A DNA stretch of 64,000 bases. Source: Sulfurimonas sp. HSL-1656. Lineage in GTDB: Bacteria; Campylobacterota; Campylobacteria; Campylobacterales; Sulfurimonadaceae. Shown here piece after piece: positions 42,731 through 49,948 of this stretch. The notes beneath the pieces were generated by a model that saw only the letters and a list, made by a program, of their open reading frames with translations, did no database searches and was not told the DNA's origin. The stretch is taken from the NCBI RefSeq assembly GCF_039645585.1, contig NZ_CP147915.1:682001-746000 (forward strand). Reading direction: 5' to 3'. Position 1 is the first letter of the stretch. The number at the start of each line of letters is the position of its first letter. The position numbers were made by a program, and so were the translations under genes.

Positions 42731-44621
42731 AGCCCGGAACACCAAAACGAACAAGGTCGAGCAGACCAAGGCGCTCAAAACCCCCAAAGAGGCGTTCGAG
42801 CAGATCGCCGAGTACGCCAAAGGGGGGTACGGCAGCATCCCCAAAGAGGACCTCGGCTACTTCCTGAAATGCTTCGGCATTTTCGACCGCCCGATGACCC
42901 CGGAGCGCTTTATGATGCGGGTGCGCATCCCAGGCGGCCAGATGGATGCCGCCCAGGCGCGCACCGTCGGCGAGATCGCCAAAGCGTTCGGCCAGGACTA
43001 CATGGACATTTCGACCCGGGCGCAGATCGTGCTGCGCTATCTGAGCATCGAGGCGATGCCGGAGATATTGGATCGCCTTGAAAGGGTGGGGCTGACGACC
43101 TTCCATACGGGGGTGGACAACTTCCGCAATATGGTCAACGACCCCCTCGACGGGGTGGCGTTCGACAACATCCTGCCGTCGCAGGGGCTGCTCTTGAGCC
43201 TGCAAGAGCTTTTCCTGGGCCACTGGGAATGGATGAGCGCCCTGCCGCGCAAGTTCAATACGGGGGTCTGCGGGTCACTCGCAAACCGCTGCAACATCTT
43301 CGGACAGGACTGCGGCTTCGTACTGGCGCAAAAGGATGGTGTCTACGGCTACAACGTCTACCTCGGCGGCCGGGTCGGGGTGATCGCGCGCAATGCCGAC
43401 ATCTTCGTGCGCGACGAGGCGGAGGCCGTGGCGATGTTCCGGGCCCTCATCGAGCTCTACCGTGATTACGGATTCCGCGACAACCGCAACAAGAACCGTC
43501 TTCACTTCCTCATCGAGGCGGTGGGGATGGAGGCCCTCGCCGCGGCCATCCGCGAAAAGGCGGGTATCGACTTCGCCACGGCCGGGGAGACGCTGACGCA
43601 GCTTGACAACAACGACCCCGACCAGGGGCGGGTCCAGCTCAACAACGGTACCTTCGCCGTCCATGCCGTCATCCCCTCCGGCGTCTTCAGCGGCAGCGAC
43701 CTTGTCGCCGCGGCGGAGGCGGCGGAGACGTTCGGCGACGGGCGTGTGCGCCTCGACATCGAACAGAGCCTCTACCTTCTCGGGGTGGATGCCGTCCGTT
43801 ACGAGGCGTTGATGGAGACGCCGTTTTTCGAGACCTACAAGAGCGTCTCCAGCCCCTATTTCAACCACCTGATCGCCTGCGCCGGCGAGCAACACTGTCC
43901 CTTCGGCGTCATCCCGAACAAACCAGACGCCATCGAGATGGCCGAGTACCTCAGCCGCGCGGTACCGCTGGAGGGCGGCCGCGTGCGGATGCACTGGTCG
44001 GGCTGTGTCAAGGGGTGCGGCCTGCACGGGGTCGGCGACGTCGGTTTCGAGGGGTGCAAGGCCAAAGTGAACGGCGAGACGGAGCACGGGGTGCACATCA
44101 CCCTCGGGGGCAAACTTACTGCCGAAGGGCAGGAGGGCTACAGCGTCCTGAAGTCCGTGCCGCTGCGCTACGCACGCTACCACGTCGAGTCGCTGATGCG
44201 CGAGTACCGGCGCCTGCGCAACGCGGGGGAGAGTTTCGGGCAGTTCCACGACCGGGTGTTGGCCCACTATTCGCCCGCGGCGATCGGTTTCGTTATGCAG
44301 CTGCAGGCCTACCTGCGCGACAAAACGAATGCGCTTGAATTCGGGTTTGAAACGGGGGCGAAAAGCGGCCGGAACGAATCGTTCGAGCTCTTCGACTTCG
44401 GCTGCCGGCTCTACAAAAAACTGACCGGTGAAACCGCCTACCCGCTGCAGGCGCACTATATGCCAGGAGAGGGGGAGCGGCTCGATATGACAGCGCTCGA
44501 CGGCCCCGGTATTGACCCCAACCTGGCCCGGATGGTTGTAAAGATGCTCGAGCCCAATGCCAATCTCCGCGCCAAAGCCTTTACCGAAGTCAACGGTTTC
44601 GTGGCACTTTTCCAATCCTGA
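42702..44621 (+). CDS. Siroheme-[4Fe-4S] nitrite reductase (NirA-type)
   Basis: The 639-residue protein starts at ATG 42702, which has AGGGGAG upstream. It has two nitrite/sulfite-reductase half-domains and the cluster ligands Cys393, Cys399 (ACAGEQHC) and Cys435, Cys439 (SGCVKGC). It reduces nitrite to ammonium with six electrons, most likely from ferredoxin, because no FAD/NADH domain is present. It is about 100 residues longer than plant or cyanobacterial NirA, mainly at the C-terminus. A sulfite reductase is possible, but the nitrate genes argue for nitrite. Confidence 0.88.
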   Translation: MISVLQAASEARNTKTNKVEQTKALKTPKEAFEQIAEYAKGGYGSIPKEDLGYFLKCFGIFDRPMTPERFMMRVRIPGGQMDAAQARTVGEIAKAFGQDYMDISTRAQIVLRYLSIEAMPEILDRLERVGLTTFHTGVDNFRNMVNDPLDGVAFDNILPSQGLLLSLQELFLGHWEWMSALPRKFNTGVCGSLANRCNIFGQDCGFVLAQKDGVYGYNVYLGGRVGVIARNADIFVRDEAEAVAMFRALIELYRDYGFRDNRNKNRLHFLIEAVGMEALAAAIREKAGIDFATAGETLTQLDNNDPDQGRVQLNNGTFAVHAVIPSGVFSGSDLVAAAEAAETFGDGRVRLDIEQSLYLLGVDAVRYEALMETPFFETYKSVSSPYFNHLIACAGEQHCPFGVIPNKPDAIEMAEYLSRAVPLEGGRVRMHWSGCVKGCGLHGVGDVGFEGCKAKVNGETEHGVHITLGGKLTAEGQEGYSVLKSVPLRYARYHVESLMREYRRLRNAGESFGQFHDRVLAHYSPAAIGFVMQLQAYLRDKTNALEFGFETGAKSGRNESFELFDFGCRLYKKLTGETAYPLQAHYMPGEGERLDMTALDGPGIDPNLARMVVKMLEPNANLRAKAFTEVNGFVALFQS

Positions 44622-44830
44622 AGCGGGGGAAAACCCCTGCACGGCGTCCCCTCTCACCGGGCGCTTCCATCACAGAGACATTTTTTCAGCACACATACGT
44701 CTAGCGGAGCCGCCGACAAATCTCCGTACAAAGCTGGCAGCAAAAATTTTTTGTGAAAAAGCTGTTAAGTTCTATTTTTAATCACTATGCTCCATCATAA
44801 ACAGTTTTAGTGTTCAGAAAATAATAAGAT

Positions 44831-44851
44831 TTGTGTACAAATTACATACAA
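44831..44851 (+). promoter_or_regulatory. Inverted repeat at the focA promoter
   Basis: TTGTGT-N9-ATACAA resembles the repeat at 36827-36845, sharing ACATACAA. It overlaps the -35 region, so the binding factor could repress or activate. Confidence 0.4.
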
Positions 44852-44869
44852 TTTCCTGCACTGTAGAAT
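44841..44869 (+). promoter_or_regulatory. Probable focA promoter
   Basis: ATTACA (44841-44846) and TAGAAT (44864-44869) are 17 bases apart, giving a start near 44876, about 150 bases before the ATG. Confidence 0.45.
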
Positions 44870-44895
44870 GAAATTTAAGCGCTAGAATTTTTCAG

Positions 44896-45005
44896 GTTGA
44901 TCGGACCGTGGTAGCGCTTACAGCACTGCTGGACAGAAGGACCACGCCCTTGCCGATGCCGCTCTCCGAACAGGCGAGCGGGGTCGGGAAGCGGCTTCGA
45001 TCAAC
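44896..45005 (+). ncRNA. Predicted structured leader RNA of focA (three-way junction)
   Basis: GTTGATCG (44896-44903) can pair with CGATCAAC (44998-45005) to close a domain of about 110 nt. Inside, CGTGGT (44907-44912) pairs with ACCACG (44941-44946), and CCGA..CCGCTC (44954-44965) pairs with GAGCGG..TCGG (44975-44986). The domain ends nine bases before the AAGGAG ribosome site. A riboswitch or protein-bound leader is possible; I recognise no known class. Confidence 0.5.
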
Positions 45006-45026
45006 AACACGATAAGGAGATATCCA

Positions 45027-45839
45027 ATGGCCTATTTGGCTCCAAGCGAATTTGTAACAAAAATGGTCGATTCGGGAGAATCGAAAGTCTATATGTCCAC
45101 AAAGGACACCCTCATCCGCGCCTATATGGCGGGGGCTATCCTGGCACTGGCGGCGGTCTTCGCCGTGACGGTCGCAATGAAGACAGGCTCACCGCTGGTC
45201 GGCGCGATGCTCTTCCCGGTCGGCTTCATCATGCTCTACCTCATGAGCTTTGACCTGCTCACGGGTGTTTTCGTCCTCGTCCCGCTGGCATGGCTGGACA
45301 AACGTCCGGGCGTTTCGATAGCCCAGATCCTGCGTAACTGGGGTCTGGTGGCGCTGGGGAACCTGATGGGCGCCCTGACGGTCGCGTTTATGATGGCCTT
45401 TATTTTTACATACGGTTTTGACACGGACGGCGGCGAGATCGCCAAGAAAGTGGCGGGCATCGGTGAAGCGCGTACGCTGGGGTACCAGTCCCACGGTGTT
45501 TCCGGCTGGTTTACGGTTTTTGTCCGCGGCATGCTCTGTAACTGGATGGTCTCCATGGGTGTCGTCGGTGCGATGATCTCCACGACGGTCAGCGGCAAGT
45601 TCCTGGCGATGTGGATGCCGGTCATGCTCTTCTTCTTCATGGGCTTCGAGCACTCCATCGTCAACATGTTCCTGTTCCCGTTCTCCCTGATCATGGGCGG
45701 TAACTTCACGATCACTGACTACATCCTCTGGAACGAGGTTCCGGTTGCACTGGGTAACCTGGTCGGCGGTCTGGCGTTTACGGGTCTGACGCTCTACGCA
45801 ACACACGTCAGAACAAGCCCGAAACGTGTGCTGGGGTAA
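45027..45839 (+). CDS. Formate/nitrite transporter family channel (NirC-type)
   Basis: The 270-residue membrane protein has six helices and the FNT signatures: LLTGVFVLVPLAWLDKR, NWGLVALGNLMGA and MGFEHSIVNMFLFP. FNT pentamers pass formate or nitrite. Beside a nitrite reductase it probably handles nitrite uptake or export. Start has AAGGAG eight bases upstream, and it is preceded by a long structured leader. The cyanase gene follows 55 bases on. Confidence 0.9.
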   Translation: MAYLAPSEFVTKMVDSGESKVYMSTKDTLIRAYMAGAILALAAVFAVTVAMKTGSPLVGAMLFPVGFIMLYLMSFDLLTGVFVLVPLAWLDKRPGVSIAQILRNWGLVALGNLMGALTVAFMMAFIFTYGFDTDGGEIAKKVAGIGEARTLGYQSHGVSGWFTVFVRGMLCNWMVSMGVVGAMISTTVSGKFLAMWMPVMLFFFMGFEHSIVNMFLFPFSLIMGGNFTITDYILWNEVPVALGNLVGGLAFTGLTLYATHVRTSPKRVLG

Positions 45840-45848
45840 CCCGGCATA

Positions 45849-45862
45849 GCGGCCCCGGCCGC
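45849..45862 (+). terminator. Intercistronic GC hairpin after focA
   Basis: GCGGC-CCCG-GCCGC forms a 5-bp stem nine bases after the stop, with no T-run. Similar in position and sequence to the hairpin at 41344-41360. Confidence 0.45.
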
Positions 45863-45894
45863 ATCCATTCAAAAACAAAAAGGAAATATTTTTT

Positions 45895-46335
45895 ATGACA
45901 AAACTTGAAATGACTGAAACGATTATGGCGGCGAAAAAAAGCAGCGGTCTGGGCTGGGAGGCGATCTCCGAGAAGGTCGGTCTCGGTTCCGTGTTCCTGA
46001 CATCGGCGTGCCTCGGCATGAACAGCCTGAAGCCCGAGCCGGCGGAAAAGCTGTGTGAAGTCCTGGGGCTGGATGCCGCGGTCTCCGAAGCGCTGCAGGA
46101 GTTCCCCAACAAGAAGTGGGACCAGACCGTTCCGACCGACCCGCTCATCTACCGCCTCTATGAAGTCGTCGGCGTTTACGGCGAAACCATCAAGGAGATT
46201 GTCGGCGAGAAATTCGGCGACGGCATCATGAGTGCGATCGACTTCTCCATGGATATCGACAAAGAGGAGAATCCGGCGGGTGACCGTGTCGTGATCACCA
46301 TGAACGGCAAGTTTTTGCCCTACAAGTCGTGGTAA
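45895..46335 (+). CDS. cynS: Cyanate hydratase (cyanase)
   Basis: The 146-residue enzyme converts cyanate and bicarbonate to ammonia and CO2. The catalytic segment IYRLYEVVGVYGETIKEI holds the Arg and Glu, and GIMSAIDFSMDID holds the Ser, of the known Arg-Glu-Ser site. The N-terminal half is the helix-turn-helix-like domain that mediates decamer assembly. It lies between the nitrite channel and the kinase-phosphatase gene, giving the cluster a second route to ammonium. Confidence 0.96.
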   Translation: MTKLEMTETIMAAKKSSGLGWEAISEKVGLGSVFLTSACLGMNSLKPEPAEKLCEVLGLDAAVSEALQEFPNKKWDQTVPTDPLIYRLYEVVGVYGETIKEIVGEKFGDGIMSAIDFSMDIDKEENPAGDRVVITMNGKFLPYKSW

Positions 46336-46344
46336 CACGACTTT

Positions 46345-46380
46345 TTTTGAGCATCGCCGCAGTGGCGGCCGTGTTCAAAA
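46345..46380 (+). promoter_or_regulatory. Intercistronic hairpin before the kinase-phosphatase gene
   Basis: TTTTGAGCA (46345-46353) pairs with TGTTCAAAA (46372-46380) with one G-U, enclosing CGCC/GGCG. Its right arm abuts the AAGGAG ribosome site, so it may influence initiation. Confidence 0.5.
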
Positions 46381-46394
46381 GGAGTCCGACAAAG

Positions 46395-46409
46395 ATGATC
46401 AAGCGATGA
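46395..46409 (+). CDS. Possible four-codon leader peptide (MIKR)
   Basis: AAGGAG at 46379-46384 is spaced for the ATG at 46395, not for the kinase start at 46406. The frame ATG ATC AAG CGA TGA ends by overlapping that start as ATGA. Translation of the mini-ORF would then couple to the kinase gene. This is inferred from spacing alone. Confidence 0.35.
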   Translation: MIKR

Positions 46410-48139
46410 ATACAGCCGTGAAGCTCACCGTCGGAAGCCACACCGACAAAGGGCGCAAGCCCCTGAACCAGGATTTTCACGATCTGCGCATCCCCGACGA
46501 TACGCTGCTCTGCACCAAGGGGGCGGCCGCGGCGCTGGCCGACGGCATCAGCAGCAGCGAGGTGAGCCAGATCGCCAGCCAGGTTGCCGTCGCCTCCTTT
46601 CTGGAGGATTACTTCAGCACCCCGGAGACCTGGTCGGTCGGCCGGGCGGCCCAGCAGGTGCTCAAGGCGACGAACTCCTGGCTCTATGCCCAGACCAGGC
46701 GGGGGCCGGAGCGCTTCGACATGGACAAGGGGTACGTATGTACCTTCAGCGCCCTGGTGCTGCGGGGCAGGAGCGTACACCTTTTTCATATCGGCGATGC
46801 GCGGATCTACCGGCTGCGCGACGGGGTGCTGGAGCAGCAGACTGAAGACCACCGCCTGCGGATCTCGCAGAACGAGAGCTACCTTAGCCGGGCCATGGGG
46901 ATGGATTCGCAGCTCATCATCGACCATGCCGTGTTGAGTGCGGAAGCGGGGGATATCTTTTTCCTGATGACCGACGGGGTCTACGAGCATATCCTTGACA
47001 AGGATATCCTGCAAACGCTGCAGGCGTGCGGCGACGATTACGACGCTGCGGCGGAGGCGCTGGTCAACCGGGCCTTGGAAAACGGCAGCGGGGACAACCT
47101 GACGCTGATGCTCCTGCGCATCGACGCCCTGCCGGAACAGGCGATCGACGAGCGTTACAAGGAGGTGATCGAAAAGCCCTTCGCGCCGCTGCTCGAACCC
47201 CGGGCGGATTTTGACGGCTACCGCATCGTGCGCACGCTCAGCAGGACGAGCCGCAGCCATGTCTACCTGGCCGTCGACACGCAGACCGACACGCCAGCGG
47301 TGCTTAAGACCCTCGCGACGGAGCTGCAGCACGACCGCACACAGGTGGAGCGGTTCCTGACCGAAGAGTGGATCGCCCGCCGGGTCAGCAATGCCCACCT
47401 GCTCAAGGCTTACCCGCAGCAGCGCCCGCGCGCCTACCTCTACACCGTGACCGAGTATGTGGAGGGACAGTCGCTGGCGCAGTGGATGACGGACAACCCC
47501 CGTCCCGATCTCGAGACGGTCCGGCGTTTTGCCGAACAGATCGCACGGGGCCTGCTCGCGCTGCACCGCCGCGAGATGGTGCATCAGGACCTGCGCCCGG
47601 AGAATATCCTGATCGACGCCACGGGGACGCTCAAGATCATCGACTTCGGGTCGGTGAAAATAGAGGGGATCCAGGAGACGGTACCGGAGCGCGAGGAGGT
47701 ACAGATGCCCGGCACGGCGCACTACTCGGCGCCGGAGTATTTCCTGGGTGAAGCGGGCACGCCGCGCTCGGACCTCTACTCGCTGGCGGCGATCCTCTAC
47801 CGGATGCTCTCGGGCAGCTCCCCCTACGGTCTCAACGTGGCGCGGACCAAGCGGCGTTCTGAGCAGAAAAAGCTCAAATACGTGCCGCTCGCGACGGAGG
47901 GGAGCGGCGTGCCGGTCTGGTTCGACGAGGCACTGCGCAAGGCGCTCGACCCGGTCCCCGAGCGCCGCTACGAGGATGTCGCCGAGTTCGTCTATGACCT
48001 GCGCCATCCTAACCGTGCCTTCTTGAAAAAGGGGAGGCCGCCGCTGATCGAACGCGACCCGGCCCGTTTCTGGCAGGGGGTCTCCCTTCTGCTCGGGTTC
48101 GCCCTCGTCATGGTGGCGGCGCAGTGCCTGGGCGGGTGA
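46406..48139 (+). CDS. PP2C phosphatase fused to Ser/Thr protein kinase, membrane-anchored
   Basis: The 577-residue protein has an N-terminal PP2C domain (about 1-245; ALADGISSSE, HIGDARIYRL, FFLMTDGVYEHI, GSGDNLTL). A Hanks-type kinase domain follows (about 268-535; VLKTL near 300, HQDLRPENILID near 393, IDFGS near 413, YSAPEYFLGE). A C-terminal membrane helix closes the chain (about 556-574). The HRD motif is HQD, but Asp and Asn remain. Such phosphatase-kinase fusions occur in nitrate-assimilation clusters of other proteobacteria, pointing to control of transport or reduction; targets are unknown. Confidence 0.9.
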   Translation: MNTAVKLTVGSHTDKGRKPLNQDFHDLRIPDDTLLCTKGAAAALADGISSSEVSQIASQVAVASFLEDYFSTPETWSVGRAAQQVLKATNSWLYAQTRRGPERFDMDKGYVCTFSALVLRGRSVHLFHIGDARIYRLRDGVLEQQTEDHRLRISQNESYLSRAMGMDSQLIIDHAVLSAEAGDIFFLMTDGVYEHILDKDILQTLQACGDDYDAAAEALVNRALENGSGDNLTLMLLRIDALPEQAIDERYKEVIEKPFAPLLEPRADFDGYRIVRTLSRTSRSHVYLAVDTQTDTPAVLKTLATELQHDRTQVERFLTEEWIARRVSNAHLLKAYPQQRPRAYLYTVTEYVEGQSLAQWMTDNPRPDLETVRRFAEQIARGLLALHRREMVHQDLRPENILIDATGTLKIIDFGSVKIEGIQETVPEREEVQMPGTAHYSAPEYFLGEAGTPRSDLYSLAAILYRMLSGSSPYGLNVARTKRRSEQKKLKYVPLATEGSGVPVWFDEALRKALDPVPERRYEDVAEFVYDLRHPNRAFLKKGRPPLIERDPARFWQGVSLLLGFALVMVAAQCLGG

Positions 48140-48155
48140 AGACCCCGGCGTATTT

Positions 48156-48204
48156 CTGGGGAGCTCCGCACAGGTGGCGCGGCGTTGCTCAGAGGTACAC
48201 CCTC
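48156..48204 (+). promoter_or_regulatory. Leader hairpins of the second porin gene
   Basis: CTGGG/CTCAG (48156-48160 and 48188-48192) and GAGG-TACAC-CCTC (48192-48204) reproduce the layout upstream of porin copy 1. The downstream U-run of copy 1 is missing. Confidence 0.4.
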
Positions 48205-48230
48205 GCACGAATAACTAAAGGAATAACTAT

Positions 48231-49454
48231 ATGAAAAAATGGATGATATCCCTGGCGGCAGCGCCGTTGATGATTGCTGGAATGAATACGGCGGCGGCAG
48301 CCGAAGAGAGTATTGCGATTTTGGACGGTATGAAGGTGAGCGGCGAGATCCGCCCGCGCTACGAGATGGCGGATGTGAAGGATAACGGCCTCGATACGGC
48401 CAACGCCTTTACGGCCCGGACGCGCCTCGCGGTCGAAGGGACGCTCTTCGGCCTCGAAGGACTCACCGCCAAAGTGGGGATGACTTCGGTCAACAACTTC
48501 GGCTACAACGACTACGCACCGCAGGATGCGACCTATGACACGATCCTCGACCCGCAGCAGGCGATCCTGACCGAAGGCTACCTGGCCTACACGGCGGCCG
48601 ACACGACCCTGCTCGCGGGGCGTTCCTTCGTCAACCTCGACGACCAGCGCTTCGTGGGTACCGTCGGCTGGCGCCAGATGGAGCGTGCCTACGACACGGT
48701 GACGGTTGTCAACAAATCCGTCGAAGGGCTGACGCTGCTGGGCGCATGGGTCTACGGCTACCAGGGGGTCAACAGTAACCCGACGACCGATACGGGTTCG
48801 GCGCTGCTCAACGTTAACTACAAGGCGGGGGATGCGCTCACCGTCAGTCTGTTTGACTATATGCTGGCCGACATTCACGATACCTACGGCGTGCGCGTCA
48901 GCGGCGTCGTGCCGGTCGAGGGGATCAAGTTCGATTACGCGGCCTCCTACGCGATGCAGACGGACGCGACGCTCGATTATGCCCTCGACACCGCGCCGAA
49001 GATCGACGCTTCCTATTACGATGTTGCCCTGGGGGCGAATATCTCCGGCCTCATCGCCGGGGCGGAGTATGAAGTCCTCGGCGATGCTTCCGGCAGCAGC
49101 ACCAAGGGCTTCACGACCCCGCTGGCGACCCTGCACAAGTTCCAGGGGTGGGCGGACGTCTTCCTCGGGCGCACGGCCGGTAGCAACAACGACGGTTTGG
49201 CAGACCTGAGCGTCAAACTCGGTTATGCCGCGCCGGGCTTCGGGAAACTCCTGGGGCTTTACCACAAGTTCGATGCGCTCTCCGGCGTAAACAAGGACCT
49301 TGGAAGCGAGTTCGACGTGTTGTACGCAAACAGTGTCCCGGGTGTCAAGGACCTCGCCTTCCTGGCGAAGGCGGCCTTCTATTCCAAAGGCGACACGGGC
49401 AATGACGTCACCAAAGCGTGGCTCCAGCTCGATTACAAGTTCGCGACGAAATAA
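48231..49454 (+). CDS. Outer-membrane porin of the nitrogen-assimilation cluster, copy 2
   Basis: The 407-residue protein has the same length as the porin at 40112, a signal peptide ending AAAEE and a closing strand LDYKFATK. From the GEIRPRYEMADVKDNG segment to GVNSNPTTDTGS the two proteins differ at only a couple of positions and the DNA is almost identical. Residues about 200-250 differ much more, which may reflect a different pore constriction. Gene conversion between copies would explain the pattern. It is upstream of the globin gene. Confidence 0.82.
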   Translation: MKKWMISLAAAPLMIAGMNTAAAAEESIAILDGMKVSGEIRPRYEMADVKDNGLDTANAFTARTRLAVEGTLFGLEGLTAKVGMTSVNNFGYNDYAPQDATYDTILDPQQAILTEGYLAYTAADTTLLAGRSFVNLDDQRFVGTVGWRQMERAYDTVTVVNKSVEGLTLLGAWVYGYQGVNSNPTTDTGSALLNVNYKAGDALTVSLFDYMLADIHDTYGVRVSGVVPVEGIKFDYAASYAMQTDATLDYALDTAPKIDASYYDVALGANISGLIAGAEYEVLGDASGSSTKGFTTPLATLHKFQGWADVFLGRTAGSNNDGLADLSVKLGYAAPGFGKLLGLYHKFDALSGVNKDLGSEFDVLYANSVPGVKDLAFLAKAAFYSKGDTGNDVTKAWLQLDYKFATK

Positions 49455-49463
49455 ACCGACAGG

Positions 49464-49487
49464 CGCGGTGCCGCCTCCGGCCGCCGC
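49464..49487 (+). terminator. Intercistronic GC hairpin after porin copy 2
   Basis: CGCGG-T-GCCG-CCTC-CGGC-CG-CCGCG folds into a stable stem-loop ten bases after the stop. No T-run follows, and the globin gene continues the operon. Confidence 0.5.
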
Positions 49488-49515
49488 GTCCTAAAGACGA
49501 CAAAGGAGTTTGACC

Positions 49516-49944
49516 ATGAGTCTGTCCCAGGAAACGATCGAGATCATCAAGGCGACGGCGAAGCCCGTCGCGGAAAACGCGGAAGCGATTACGGAAAGGA
49601 TGTATGAGATCCTTTTCGAGCACTACCCGGAAACGCAGCTGCTCTTCAAAGACGCGTCGCCGGACCAGCACAAGAAACTGGCCGCAGCCGTCGGGGCCTA
49701 TGCCGCCAATATCGAAAAGCCGGAGCTCCTCGGAGCGGCTCTCGAGAAGATGGCGCAGTCGCATGTGCGTGCCGGCGTACAGCCTGAACACTACCCCGTC
49801 GTCGGGGTATCGCTGCTCACCGCCGTGAAAGAAGTGCTCGGTGAGGCGGCGACGGATGAAGTGCTGAGCGCCTGGAAAGAGGCCTATTTCTTCCTCGGCG
49901 ATCTTCTGATTGCCCGTGAAACAGCGCTTTACGCCACGGCGTAA
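49516..49944 (+). CDS. Single-domain globin
   Basis: The 142-residue globin resembles Campylobacter Cgb and Vitreoscilla globin. The start at ATG 49516 has AAGGAG seven bases upstream. The proximal heme His is in MAQSHVRAGVQPEHYPVVG, the distal pocket segment is DQHKKLAAAVGAY, and LLFKDA precedes it. There is no reductase domain. In Campylobacter such globins detoxify nitric oxide; at the end of a nitrite-reducing operon this makes sense as protection. It ends four bases before the convergent ATPase gene. Confidence 0.9.
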   Translation: MSLSQETIEIIKATAKPVAENAEAITERMYEILFEHYPETQLLFKDASPDQHKKLAAAVGAYAANIEKPELLGAALEKMAQSHVRAGVQPEHYPVVGVSLLTAVKEVLGEAATDEVLSAWKEAYFFLGDLLIARETALYATA

Positions 49945-49948
49945 AGGC

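Larger units (their letters stand above)
44622..45026 (+). other. Intergenic region carrying the focA promoter and structured leader
   Basis: This 405-bp gap has an AT-rich upstream half (44740-44880) with a promoter and a GC-rich downstream half (44896-45005) with strong pairing. A weak open frame at 44557-44781 overlaps the nitrite reductase end and is not protein-like, so I see no gene here. Confidence 0.6.

Noticed and set aside
44557-44781. Short open frame crossing the nitrite reductase end
   Set aside because: It has no ribosome site and an unprotein-like sequence; the region is better explained as leader and promoter.
39975-45005. ANTAR (NasR/NasT) type nitrate antiterminator leader
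   Set aside because: The paired hexaloops with A1 and G4 are not present and no ANTAR protein is encoded in the window.
46295-48208. Open frame of 637 codons antisense to the kinase-phosphatase gene
   Set aside because: It has no recognisable domain, while the sense strand carries PP2C and kinase motifs.
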